From NCBI GenBank assembly GCA_003154055.1, contig PMCH01000280.1, positions 6,530 to 13,738 on the forward strand: DNA of 7,209 nt, given 5' to 3'. Below the pieces are notes generated by a model. That model was not told the DNA's origin. It did not search any database and saw only the letters and a list, made by a program, of their open reading frames with translations. The translations under genes were made by a program, and so were the position numbers. Positions 1 through 5,455 of this stretch are shown one piece after another; the stretch's first letter is position 1, and the number at the start of each line of letters is the position of its first letter. The stretch comes from Acidobacteriaceae bacterium (lineage in GTDB: Bacteria; Acidobacteriota; Terriglobia; Terriglobales; Acidobacteriaceae).

Positions 1-779
1 TCGAGGGCGGCGCTGAGTTCGGGATCATGGGCCAGGTCGTAGGGCGGATGCATCATTTCGTGGATGGCATTTCGCAGCACAATGCGGAATGGATACGAGT
101 AGTGAGTGAGGAAGCGGGTGCCCGTGATCTTGATGCCGTGGGGCTCGGAATAGTAGAGAAGATAAATTGTGATGCGGTTGGAGGGGGGCGGAACCCCCAG
201 CGCTTTCTCGATCGCGGGAATCACGTTGTATTTCGGCAGATCGGCGGCGATAGCGGCGCGGGCCTTTTCGATACTGGGCAGCGCCTGTTTCTTCCAGTCG
301 TCCTCGAAGTGGATGCGCTGGAGCGCGCGGAATGCGGCTTTGAGATCCGCGCGGCTCTGTTCATATACCTTCCAGGTTGCTTCGTCGTAGTACGGTGTGG
401 CTTTGAGATTCCGCTGCATCGAACTGCTGTCGTCGACGACGCGGATCAGGTCGTCGAGCGATTCCGCGTCCACGGCTGAAAAATAGAGGGACAGTTGGGC
501 GGAGATGATGCCTCCATCCTGATCCTTGATGCGGCGCTTGAGGCTGGCAAAGGCGGCCAGCTCCTCGGGACGAAGCTGGCGCGACAGACGCTCATAGTCG
601 GCCTTGTAGTAGTCCTGATAAAAAGGATCGGCGCTGAGCAGGTTGAGCACGCAGATAGCGTCGAACTTGAGCGAGGGGCGGACATCCCAATCGGTGGTGG
701 CGTAATGGGCCTGGGCGGCGAGGTTGGGGACGACTACACCAAGAAGGACGACCAGGCAAATTGTTCGTATTGTGGCCAT
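1..779 (-). CDS. Secreted putative zinc metallopeptidase (HExxH), C-terminus outside window
   Basis: The minus strand is open from an ATG at 777-779 to the window edge, giving 259 residues with no stop, so the C-terminal part is missing. Residues 1-24 look like a Sec signal peptide: a short basic start (MATIR), a hydrophobic core (ICLVVLLGVVV) and a small-residue cleavage region (NLAAQA). The mature part is predicted to be exported. It is mostly charged and helical, with Tyr-rich stretches (DPFYQDYYKADY, 51-62). Residues 240-244 read HEMMH, a classic HExxH zinc-binding and catalytic motif, preceded by a beta-strand-like segment (FRIVLRNAI) as in zincins. A third zinc ligand would lie beyond the window. 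I do not recognise a named family. The gene follows the ABM-like gene by 79 bp on the same strand and could be co-transcribed with it. No convincing Shine-Dalgarno sequence is seen. The ORF and signal peptide are clear; the peptidase call rests on one motif. Confidence 0.8.
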   Translation of the reverse strand, partial: MATIRTICLVVLLGVVVPNLAAQAHYATTDWDVRPSLKFDAICVLNLLSADPFYQDYYKADYERLSRQLRPEELAAFASLKRRIKDQDGGIISAQLSLYFSAVDAESLDDLIRVVDDSSSMQRNLKATPYYDEATWKVYEQSRADLKAAFRALQRIHFEDDWKKQALPSIEKARAAIAADLPKYNVIPAIEKALGVPPPSNRITIYLLYYSEPHGIKITGTRFLTHYSYPFRIVLRNAIHEMMHPPYDLAHDPELSAAL

Positions 780-858
780 AGTGATTAGACGCGGCGCGGA
801 GTGAGCCGTCACCGGAAACCCGGAAAAGAGCGTTGGCGGACGACGGTGCTGCTTCCTC

Positions 859-1173
859 CTATGATTCATCAGGGATGCTCTCGAAATCGCCGAGGAAGGC
901 TTCCTGCTCGGTCAAGCTTTCGCATTGTTTGTCGAACGCGGTGTATTCGGATTGGCGATCCTGCTTGAAGCGGCGGAATGCCTCGCGTGAGGTCCAATGA
1001 TCGAGCGTGAGATAGCGGCCGGGGTGGTCGAGGTCGCGGATGAGTTCTGTGCCGAGAAAGTCGGGGCTGGAGCGGAAGAGTTGGGCCCATGCGCCGTTGG
1101 GTCCGTAGATTTTTTCGAATGCGGGAATACTTTCCGGCATGACGTGGAATTTCCAGAGTGCGGTGAATTGCAT
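859..1173 (-). CDS. ABM-like (antibiotic biosynthesis monooxygenase fold) small protein
   Basis: This is a 104-residue protein starting MQFTALWKFHV and ending with a TAG at 859-861. Size and pattern match the dimeric ferredoxin-like ABM family: an N-terminal beta strand (QFTALWKFHV), a helix (SIPAFEKIYG), then a strand-helix unit with the usual 'Y-x-x-x-x-x-W-x-S/T-x-E/D-A-F' signature (YLTLDHWTSREAFRRF, about 54-69). Family members range from cofactor-free monooxygenases to heme-degrading enzymes and proteins without known activity, so the reaction cannot be assigned. No signal peptide is visible, so it is likely cytoplasmic. The reading frame stays open far upstream of residue 1, but the ATG at 1173 gives the natural family length and the longer frame would overlap the esterase gene antisense. 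A TAGAAT box lies only 8 nt upstream of the ATG, suggesting a very short leader. The gene is divergent from the ligase cluster. Confidence 0.8.
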   Translation of the reverse strand: MQFTALWKFHVMPESIPAFEKIYGPNGAWAQLFRSSPDFLGTELIRDLDHPGRYLTLDHWTSREAFRRFKQDRQSEYTAFDKQCESLTEQEAFLGDFESIPDES

Positions 1174-1181
1174 AGTCGTCG

Positions 1182-1210
1182 ATTCTAGCGGTGATGGCCG
1201 GTCGTCGCCA
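1182..1210 (-). promoter_or_regulatory. Candidate sigma70-like promoter of the ABM-like gene
   Basis: On the minus strand, TAGAAT (1187 to 1182) matches the -10 consensus at 5 of 6 positions. A weak -35-like TGGCGA (1210 to 1205, 3 of 6) lies at 17-bp spacing. The ATG at 1173 is 8 nt beyond the -10 box, so a transcript from here would be leaderless or nearly so. This agrees with the absence of a Shine-Dalgarno sequence. The call is inference from sequence only. Confidence 0.35.
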
Positions 1211-1252
1211 GCGGTGCGCGGAACGCTGCTGCCTTTGGGCCACTGCTTCGGA

Positions 1253-1258
1253 TACAAT
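1253..1258 (+). promoter_or_regulatory. Candidate -10 box of the esterase/ligase cluster
   Basis: TACAAT matches the -10 consensus at 5 of 6 positions and ends 11 nt before the esterase ATG at 1270. The expected transcription start is about 1264-1266, leaving a leader of only a few bases. No good -35 is seen at 16-18 bp spacing (the best-placed hexamer is TGCCTT), and no Shine-Dalgarno sequence precedes the ATG. It would be the head promoter for the downstream plus-strand genes. Confidence 0.4.
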
Positions 1259-1269
1259 CTCTCGTCTGC

Positions 1270-1980
1270 ATGAACCGCGAACATCACAAGAACTACAGCC
1301 AGGAACTGCACCGTGACATGGAGGCGCTCGTGTTTGGGCACGCCGGCCCGCCGCTGCTGGTTTTTCCCAGTTCGATGGGGCGCTTCTTCGAGTACGAGGA
1401 TTCCGGGATGATCCGGGCGCTGGCCCATAGGATCGACCAGGGACAACTGCAGGTGTTCTGCGTCGACAGCGTGGACACGGAGAGTTGGTACAACAAAGAT
1501 GCGCATCCGGGGGCGCGAATCTGGCGGCATGTGCAGTACGAGCGCTATGTGATCAACGAATTCCTGCCGTTCTTGAAGTGGAAGAACTGGGCGCCGCAGA
1601 TTTCGGTGACGGGCTGCAGTTTCGGGGGATATCACGCGCTGAATTTTTCGATGCGGCATCCGGACCTGGTGTCGGCGTGCGTGACTATGAGCGGCTCGTT
1701 CGAGATCAAGAGTTTCCTCGACGGATATTTTGACGACAATGTGTACTTCAATAATCCGCCGGATTACCTGCAGGGCATGAGCGATGAGTGGTTCCTGAGG
1801 CGCTACCGGCAGATGAAGATCGTGCTGGGGACTTCGGATTGGGACATGTGCCTGGATGCCAATGTGAAAATGGCGGGATTGTTGCATTCGAAGGGCATTC
1901 CGCATTGGCTCGACATCTGGGGCGACAATAGCAAGCACGACTGGCCGCTGTGGCAGAGGATGGCTGGGAAGTACTTTTGA
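1270..1980 (+). CDS. Alpha/beta-hydrolase esterase-like protein
   Basis: A 236-residue cytoplasmic-looking protein of the putative esterase type (esterase D / COG4947-like). The nucleophile elbow is GCSFGG at residues 115-120 (GxSxG with Ser117), following strand QISVT and leading into helix YHALNFSM. A likely acid is Asp190 or Asp192 (GTSDWD), and the likely catalytic histidine is His223 in SKHDWPLW near the C-terminus. The order Ser-Asp-His is that of the fold. The N-terminal region has the strand pattern LLVFPSSMGRFFEYED (29-44), which probably helps form the oxyanion site. The ATG at 1270 is preferred because the conserved-looking N-terminal strand begins soon after it and the next in-frame ATG is codon 17. 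It is the first gene of the plus-strand run, 37 bp before the ATP-grasp gene. It may release, or acyl-transfer, a product of the ligases; the substrate is unknown. Confidence 0.85.
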   Translation: MNREHHKNYSQELHRDMEALVFGHAGPPLLVFPSSMGRFFEYEDSGMIRALAHRIDQGQLQVFCVDSVDTESWYNKDAHPGARIWRHVQYERYVINEFLPFLKWKNWAPQISVTGCSFGGYHALNFSMRHPDLVSACVTMSGSFEIKSFLDGYFDDNVYFNNPPDYLQGMSDEWFLRRYRQMKIVLGTSDWDMCLDANVKMAGLLHSKGIPHWLDIWGDNSKHDWPLWQRMAGKYF

Positions 1981-1983
1981 GTA

Positions 1984-1997
1984 GCGAGCTGCGAGCT
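1984..1997 (+). repeat. Two tandem heptamers GCGAGCT
   Basis: Two perfect copies of GCGAGCT sit directly after the esterase stop, followed by a partial third (GCG). The 7-bp unit is the same period as the TGGTTAG arrays further along the window, though the sequence differs. Confidence 0.6.
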
Positions 1998-2003
1998 GCG
2001 TGT

Positions 2004-2009
2004 GAGGAG
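2004..2009 (+). promoter_or_regulatory. Shine-Dalgarno site of the first ATP-grasp gene
   Basis: GAGGAG lies 8 nt before the ATG at 2018. It is the only strong ribosome-binding site in the window and fixes that start. Its neighbours have weak or no such site. Confidence 0.75.
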
Positions 2010-2017
2010 CGTTTCTT

Positions 2018-3007
2018 ATGAAAAAAATTGGAATCATTTTCGGGATGGAGAACACGTTTCCGCCGGCGCTGGTGGAGAAGATCAACTCCATGAAGGTGCC
2101 GGGCGTTGAGGCAGAGTTTGTGAAGATCGGCGGGATCCGGATGGATGAGCCGAAGAAATATGACGTGATCATCGACCGGATTTCGCAGGATATTCCGTTC
2201 TATCGGGCGTACCTGAAGAACGCGATGTTGCATGGGACGATTGTGATCAACAATCCGTTCTGGTGGACGGCGGACGACAAGTTCTTCAACTATGCGCTGG
2301 CGCAGAAACTGGGAGTGGCGATTCCGCCGACCGTGATCCTGCCGCACCAGAAACATCCTCCCGACACGACGGACGCGTCGATGCGGAACCTGATCTATCC
2401 GCTGAACTGGGAGGAGCTGTTTGCCTACGTTGGCTTCCCGGCGTTTCTGAAGCCATACGCGGGCGGCGGATGGAAGCACGTGTATAAGGTCCATTCGCCG
2501 GAGGAGTTTTTTCACAACTACAACCAGACCGGCGACCTCTGCATGACGCTGCAACGCGGGGTGGAGTTCGACGACTACTTCCGCTGCTACGTGGTCGGAC
2601 AGGAGAAGGTCCACATCATGCGGTACGACCCGAAGGCGCCGCATCACGAGCGGTACGTGAAGGGGAATCCGCCGCCGTCGCCAAAAATGAAAGAGCGGAT
2701 CGAGAAAGATTCGCTGACTTTGTGCCGTGCGCTTGGCTATGACCTTAACACGGTGGAGTTTGCGGTCGAGGACGGCATTCCATACGCGATCGATTTCATG
2801 AATCCAGCGCCGGATGCGGAAATTACGTCGGTGGGGCAGGATAACTTCGACTGGGTGGTGAACGCGGTGGCGGAACTGGCCGTCAAGAAAGCCTTGAGCG
2901 ACGAAAAGCCGTTCGAGGAGATGCGCTGGGCGTCGTTCCTGAGCGGGCCGAAGTGGGTGGATATTAAGACGCCGAAGCCGAAAAAGAGAGCGACGCCGAA
3001 GCAGTAA
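2018..3007 (+). CDS. ATP-grasp carboxylate-amine ligase (canonical order)
   Basis: A 329-residue ligase of the ATP-grasp superfamily. The family forms an acyl-phosphate from a carboxylate and ATP and couples it to an amine or thiol. The N-terminal part (MKKIGIIFGMENTFP) is a Rossmann-like pre-ATP-grasp domain. Lys88 lies in TADDKFFNYALAQKLGV, the helix found before the nucleotide site in RimK, GshB and D-Ala ligases, followed by IPPTVILP. FLKPYAGGGWKHVYKV (143-158) carries Lys145 and the glycine-rich loop. The metal-binding set appears as Glu247, Asp259 and Asn262 in VEFAVEDGIPYAIDFMNPAP (246-265). The C-terminus is a basic tail (KTPKPKKRATPKQ). All key residues are present, so it should be active. 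It is not an obvious GshB or Ddl ortholog. It follows the esterase by 37 bp and precedes the GCS2-like gene by 185 bp. Confidence 0.9.
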   Translation: MKKIGIIFGMENTFPPALVEKINSMKVPGVEAEFVKIGGIRMDEPKKYDVIIDRISQDIPFYRAYLKNAMLHGTIVINNPFWWTADDKFFNYALAQKLGVAIPPTVILPHQKHPPDTTDASMRNLIYPLNWEELFAYVGFPAFLKPYAGGGWKHVYKVHSPEEFFHNYNQTGDLCMTLQRGVEFDDYFRCYVVGQEKVHIMRYDPKAPHHERYVKGNPPPSPKMKERIEKDSLTLCRALGYDLNTVEFAVEDGIPYAIDFMNPAPDAEITSVGQDNFDWVVNAVAELAVKKALSDEKPFEEMRWASFLSGPKWVDIKTPKPKKRATPKQ

Positions 3008-3018
3008 CTCTTCTTTAC

Positions 3019-3045
3019 CACAGGGAGCACGGCGGACACGGGGAA
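3019..3045 (+). repeat. Three degenerate 9-bp tandem repeats
   Basis: CACAGGGAG, CACGGCGGA and CACGGGGAA follow each other without spacing just after the first ATP-grasp gene. The consensus is roughly CACNGNGGA. They resemble the short direct repeats scattered in acidobacterial intergenic DNA; that comparison is from general knowledge, not a search. Confidence 0.5.
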
Positions 3046-3076
3046 ATTCATCCGATGTTGCCAGCGAATCCCAAAC

Positions 3077-3102
3077 CCGTGTGAGCATCACAAGCCACAC
3101 GG
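3077..3102. repeat. Inverted repeat with 7-bp stem between ligase genes
   Basis: CCGTGTG (3077-3083) pairs with CACACGG (3096-3102) across a 12-nt loop. A short second stem, CCCG/CGGG, overlaps the following bases (3103-3116), and GACTGG/CCAGTC (3106-3111 and 3124-3129) is another possible stem. No T-tract follows, so it does not look like an intrinsic terminator. It could be a weak transcript-end or stability structure. Confidence 0.4.
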
Positions 3103-3141
3103 CCCGACTGGACGGGTCAGAGACCAGTCCCCACACTAAGC

Positions 3142-3147
3142 TATAAT
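3142..3147 (+). promoter_or_regulatory. Perfect TATAAT -10 box upstream of the GCS2-like gene
   Basis: A perfect TATAAT lies in the 185-bp gap before the GCS2-like gene, predicting a start near 3154 and a leader of about 39 nt to the ATG at 3193. No recognisable -35 hexamer sits at the right distance. Copies of CCAGTCCCC at 3124-3132 and 3161-3169 flank the box and could be protein-binding sites. The site suggests that the ligase/peptidase pair at 3193-5393 can be transcribed separately from the upstream genes. Confidence 0.5.
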
Positions 3148-3192
3148 ATCCAGACCTTCGCCAGTCCCCCTGGCATAGTGTGGGTACCGCCA

Positions 3193-4338
3193 ATGAAGCC
3201 AACTTACACGATCGGGATCGAAGAGGAATACCAGACGGTCGATCCGGACACTCGAGATCTGCGGTCGCATATTCACGCGGAGATCATCGAGAAGGGCAAA
3301 CTGCTCCTGCAAGAACGGGTCAAGGCGGAGATGCACCAGTCGGTGGTGGAAGTCGGCACATCGGTTTGCGCCAATATTAAAGATGCGAAAGTAGAACTGA
3401 AGAAGCTGCGGCGCGACATGATCCGGCTGTCGCGGGAGAACGGGCTGCGGCTGGCCTCGGCGGCGACTCATCCGTTTGCCGACTGGCGCTTGCAGGACGT
3501 CAATCCCGATGAGCGCTACAAGAACATCGTCGAGGATCTGCAACTGGTGGCGCGGGCCAACCTGATCTTCGGCCTGCATGTACACGTGGGCATAGAAGAC
3601 CGCGAGACAGCGATCCAGTTGATGAATCACGCGCGCTATTTTGTGCCGCACCTGCTGGCGCTGTCGTCGAACTCGCCGTTCTGGCTGGGGATGGACACCG
3701 GTCTGAAATCGTACCGCTGCAAAGTGTTCGACAAGTTTCCGCGGACCAACATGCCCGACTATTTCCCCAGCTGGGGAGAGTACGAGAACTACGTCAAGCT
3801 GCTGATCAAGACCAACTGCATCGATAACGCGAAGAAGATCTGGTGGGACATCCGGCCGCATCCATTTTTCAACACGCTCGAATTTCGTGTTTGCGACATT
3901 CCGATGCGGTTGGAGGAAACGATCGCGCTGGCGGCGCTGATCCAGGCGACGGTGGCGAAGCTCTACAAGTTGCACGCCTCGAACCAGGGCTTCCGGCTCT
4001 ACCGGCGGTCGCTGCTGATGGAGAACAAATGGCGGGCGGCCCGCTACGGCATCAATGGCAAACTGATCGACTTCGGCAAGCAGAAGGAAGTTCCCGAGCG
4101 CGAGCTGATCGAGGAATACCTGGAATTCGTGGACGACATGCTGGATGAGTTGGATTCGCGGGAAGAAGTGGAATACATCCGCGAGATCATGAAGAACGGC
4201 ACAGGCGCGGACCGGCAGTTGAAAGTGTTCCACGAAAGCGGCGGCAACATGAAGGCGGTAGTGGATTACATCATTGAGGAGACCGAGGTGGGCCTGGGCG
4301 AAGAAGAAGACGAACTTCCCGAGGCCAGGGCCGTCTGA
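3193..4338 (+). CDS. Carboxylate-amine ligase, YbdK/GCS2 family (glutamate-cysteine ligase-like)
   Basis: A 381-residue member of the glutamine-synthetase-fold GCS2 family, of which E. coli YbdK shows weak gamma-glutamylcysteine ligase activity. Hallmarks are all present: the N-terminal strand TIGIEEEYQ (6-14) with its metal-binding glutamates; HVHVG (129-133); SSNSPFWLGMDTG (158-170); and the RPHPFFNTLEFRVCD block (221-235), which corresponds to the family's 'WDxRPxxxxxTxExRxxD' signature. Length is normal for the family. The C-terminus is acidic (GLGEEEDELPEA). An in-frame GTG at 3178 would add five residues (MWVPP), but the ATG at 3193 puts the first family strand in its usual place right after the start. 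Neither has a good Shine-Dalgarno sequence. The TGA stop shares its last base with the ATG of the aminopeptidase gene, implying translational coupling. The amine and carboxylate substrates are unknown. Confidence 0.92.
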   Translation: MKPTYTIGIEEEYQTVDPDTRDLRSHIHAEIIEKGKLLLQERVKAEMHQSVVEVGTSVCANIKDAKVELKKLRRDMIRLSRENGLRLASAATHPFADWRLQDVNPDERYKNIVEDLQLVARANLIFGLHVHVGIEDRETAIQLMNHARYFVPHLLALSSNSPFWLGMDTGLKSYRCKVFDKFPRTNMPDYFPSWGEYENYVKLLIKTNCIDNAKKIWWDIRPHPFFNTLEFRVCDIPMRLEETIALAALIQATVAKLYKLHASNQGFRLYRRSLLMENKWRAARYGINGKLIDFGKQKEVPERELIEEYLEFVDDMLDELDSREEVEYIREIMKNGTGADRQLKVFHESGGNMKAVVDYIIEETEVGLGEEEDELPEARAV

Positions 4339-5393
4339 TGAGCTTGATGAAGACCGCAGAAGCGCAATCCAAACGACAACTCAATCAGTTGCCATTCGAT
4401 CCGGAATTGACGCCGGGCGCGCGCAATGCCGTGCAGGTGTGCTTGCGGATTCAGCCGTCGGATAAGGTCACGGTCATCACCGACGAAGTAAGCCTGGAAA
4501 TCGCGGCCGCCATTGTGCGCGAACTGGAGGCGGTGGGCTGCCGGTATCGCTCGTGGGTGCTGGAAGATGTGGCGGCGCGCCCGCTGACCGATTTGCCGCA
4601 GCCGATTGTCGAGGACCTGGAGAGCAGCCAGGTGAGCATTTTCGCCGTGCAGGCGCAGACCAACGAACTGAAGTCGCGCATGCAGATGACGGATATCGTG
4701 AACCGGCGGAAGATCCGGCATGCGCACATGGTGAACATCAACCGGCAGATCATGCTGGAAGGCATGCGGGCGGACTTTCTGAAGGTGGACCGGTTGAGCG
4801 CGAAGGTGGTGGAGCGGGTTCGCTCGGCGAAGCAGATTCGGGCGAAGACGGCGGCGGGAACCGATCTGGTGGCGGATTTGAATCCAAGCTACCGGTGGGT
4901 GAAGACCAGCGGGATTATCAGTCCGGAAAAGTGGGGCAACCTGCCGGGTGGCGAGGTGTTTACGACGCCGGGAGAAGTGAATGGGACGTTTGTGATTGAC
5001 GGCGTGGTCGGCGATTATCTCTGCGCGAAGTTCGGCGACCTGAAACAGAATCCGCTGACCATCATCGTCAAAGGCAACCGTCTGACCGAGGCGCACTCCG
5101 CAAACTCGGAATTAGAGAACGACTTCTGGAAGTACACCCACACGGACGAGAACAGCAACCGAGTGGGGGAGTTTGCGATTGGGACGAACATCGAACTGAA
5201 AGATGTGATCGGGCAGATTCTGCAGGATGAAAAATATCCGGGCGTGCATATCGCGTTCGGGAATCCTTATGGGGCGCATACCGGCGCGGAATGGTATTCG
5301 TCCACCCACATTGACGTCGTCGGGCGGAAATTCGACATCTGGGTGGATGACGAGCAGATCATGCGTAGCGGGCAGTTTTTGATCGAAGCGTAA
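4338..5393 (+). CDS. M29-family-like metallo-aminopeptidase
   Basis: A 351-residue protein resembling the M29 (AmpS/aminopeptidase T) family, which uses two metal ions to remove N-terminal residues from short peptides. The C-terminal catalytic half carries the expected set in order: Glu206 in LPGGEVFTTP, Glu278 in VGEFAIGTN, His304 and Tyr311 in GVHIAFGNPYGAHTG, and His324 and Asp326 in STHID. The N-terminal half (about 1-180) is the substrate-gating/dimer domain in this family and begins with a helix-strand unit (SDKVTVITDEVSLEIAAAIV, 41-60). There is no signal peptide, so it should be cytosolic. The ATG overlaps the stop of the GCS2-like gene (TGATG); an alternative ATG three codons in (4347) is possible. 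Its place between two ligase genes suggests it trims or recycles the ligase products, or performs a dedicated processing step, rather than general protein turnover. Confidence 0.88.
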   Translation: MSLMKTAEAQSKRQLNQLPFDPELTPGARNAVQVCLRIQPSDKVTVITDEVSLEIAAAIVRELEAVGCRYRSWVLEDVAARPLTDLPQPIVEDLESSQVSIFAVQAQTNELKSRMQMTDIVNRRKIRHAHMVNINRQIMLEGMRADFLKVDRLSAKVVERVRSAKQIRAKTAAGTDLVADLNPSYRWVKTSGIISPEKWGNLPGGEVFTTPGEVNGTFVIDGVVGDYLCAKFGDLKQNPLTIIVKGNRLTEAHSANSELENDFWKYTHTDENSNRVGEFAIGTNIELKDVIGQILQDEKYPGVHIAFGNPYGAHTGAEWYSSTHIDVVGRKFDIWVDDEQIMRSGQFLIEA

Positions 5394-5399
5394 AGGTAG

Positions 5400-5420
5400 T
5401 GGTCAGTGGTTAGTGGTTAG
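5400..5420 (+). repeat. Heptamer array, three units (TGGTCAG, then TGGTTAG twice)
   Basis: Three 7-bp units lie 6 bp after the aminopeptidase stop. The 21 bases are identical to the first three units of the longer array at 6630-6685, so the second ATP-grasp gene sits between direct repeats. Confidence 0.85.
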
Positions 5421-5431
5421 AGAACGCCATT

Positions 5432-5448
5432 GCCGGCGGGACGCCGGC
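5432..5448. repeat. GC-rich hairpin just before the second ATP-grasp start
   Basis: GCCGGCG (5432-5438) pairs perfectly with CGCCGGC (5442-5448) around a GGA loop. It ends 7 nt before the ATG at 5456, where a ribosome-binding site would normally sit. The same bases also form a direct repeat of GCCGGCGG (5432-5439 and 5443-5450). It could impede initiation or be a small repeat element inserted in the gap. Confidence 0.6.
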
Positions 5449-5455
5449 GGTACCC

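Noticed and set aside
27..788. Plus-strand open frames at 27-479 and 495-788
   Set aside because: The minus strand has one continuous frame with a signal peptide and an HExxH motif over the same bases; the plus-strand frames are its shadows.
784..789. Minus-strand TCTAAT as a -10 box for the HExxH protein gene
   Set aside because: It ends only 4 nt before the ATG, so transcription would begin inside the first codons.
3077..3116. Rho-independent terminator after the first ATP-grasp gene
   Set aside because: Stems are short with a large loop and no T-tract follows.
859..3202. Long minus-strand open frames overlapping the esterase and first ATP-grasp genes (859-2172 and 1748-3202)
   Set aside because: They run antisense to clearly conserved genes, are rich in Arg/His/Val with no recognisable motif, and arise from the high-GC codon pattern. 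Only the 859-1173 part is a real gene.
2018..4338. Glutathione biosynthesis pair (gshA/gshB-like) from the ATP-grasp and GCS2-like genes
   Set aside because: The ATP-grasp protein does not show the GshB N-terminal pattern, and the context with a peptidase, an esterase and a second ligase does not fit a simple glutathione operon. Gamma-glutamyl chemistry remains possible.
3136..5096. Long minus-strand open frames opposite the GCS2-like and aminopeptidase genes (3136-4233 and 4266-5096)
   Set aside because: Low-complexity Arg/His/Gln-rich translations with no domain pattern; the plus-strand products match known families over their full length.
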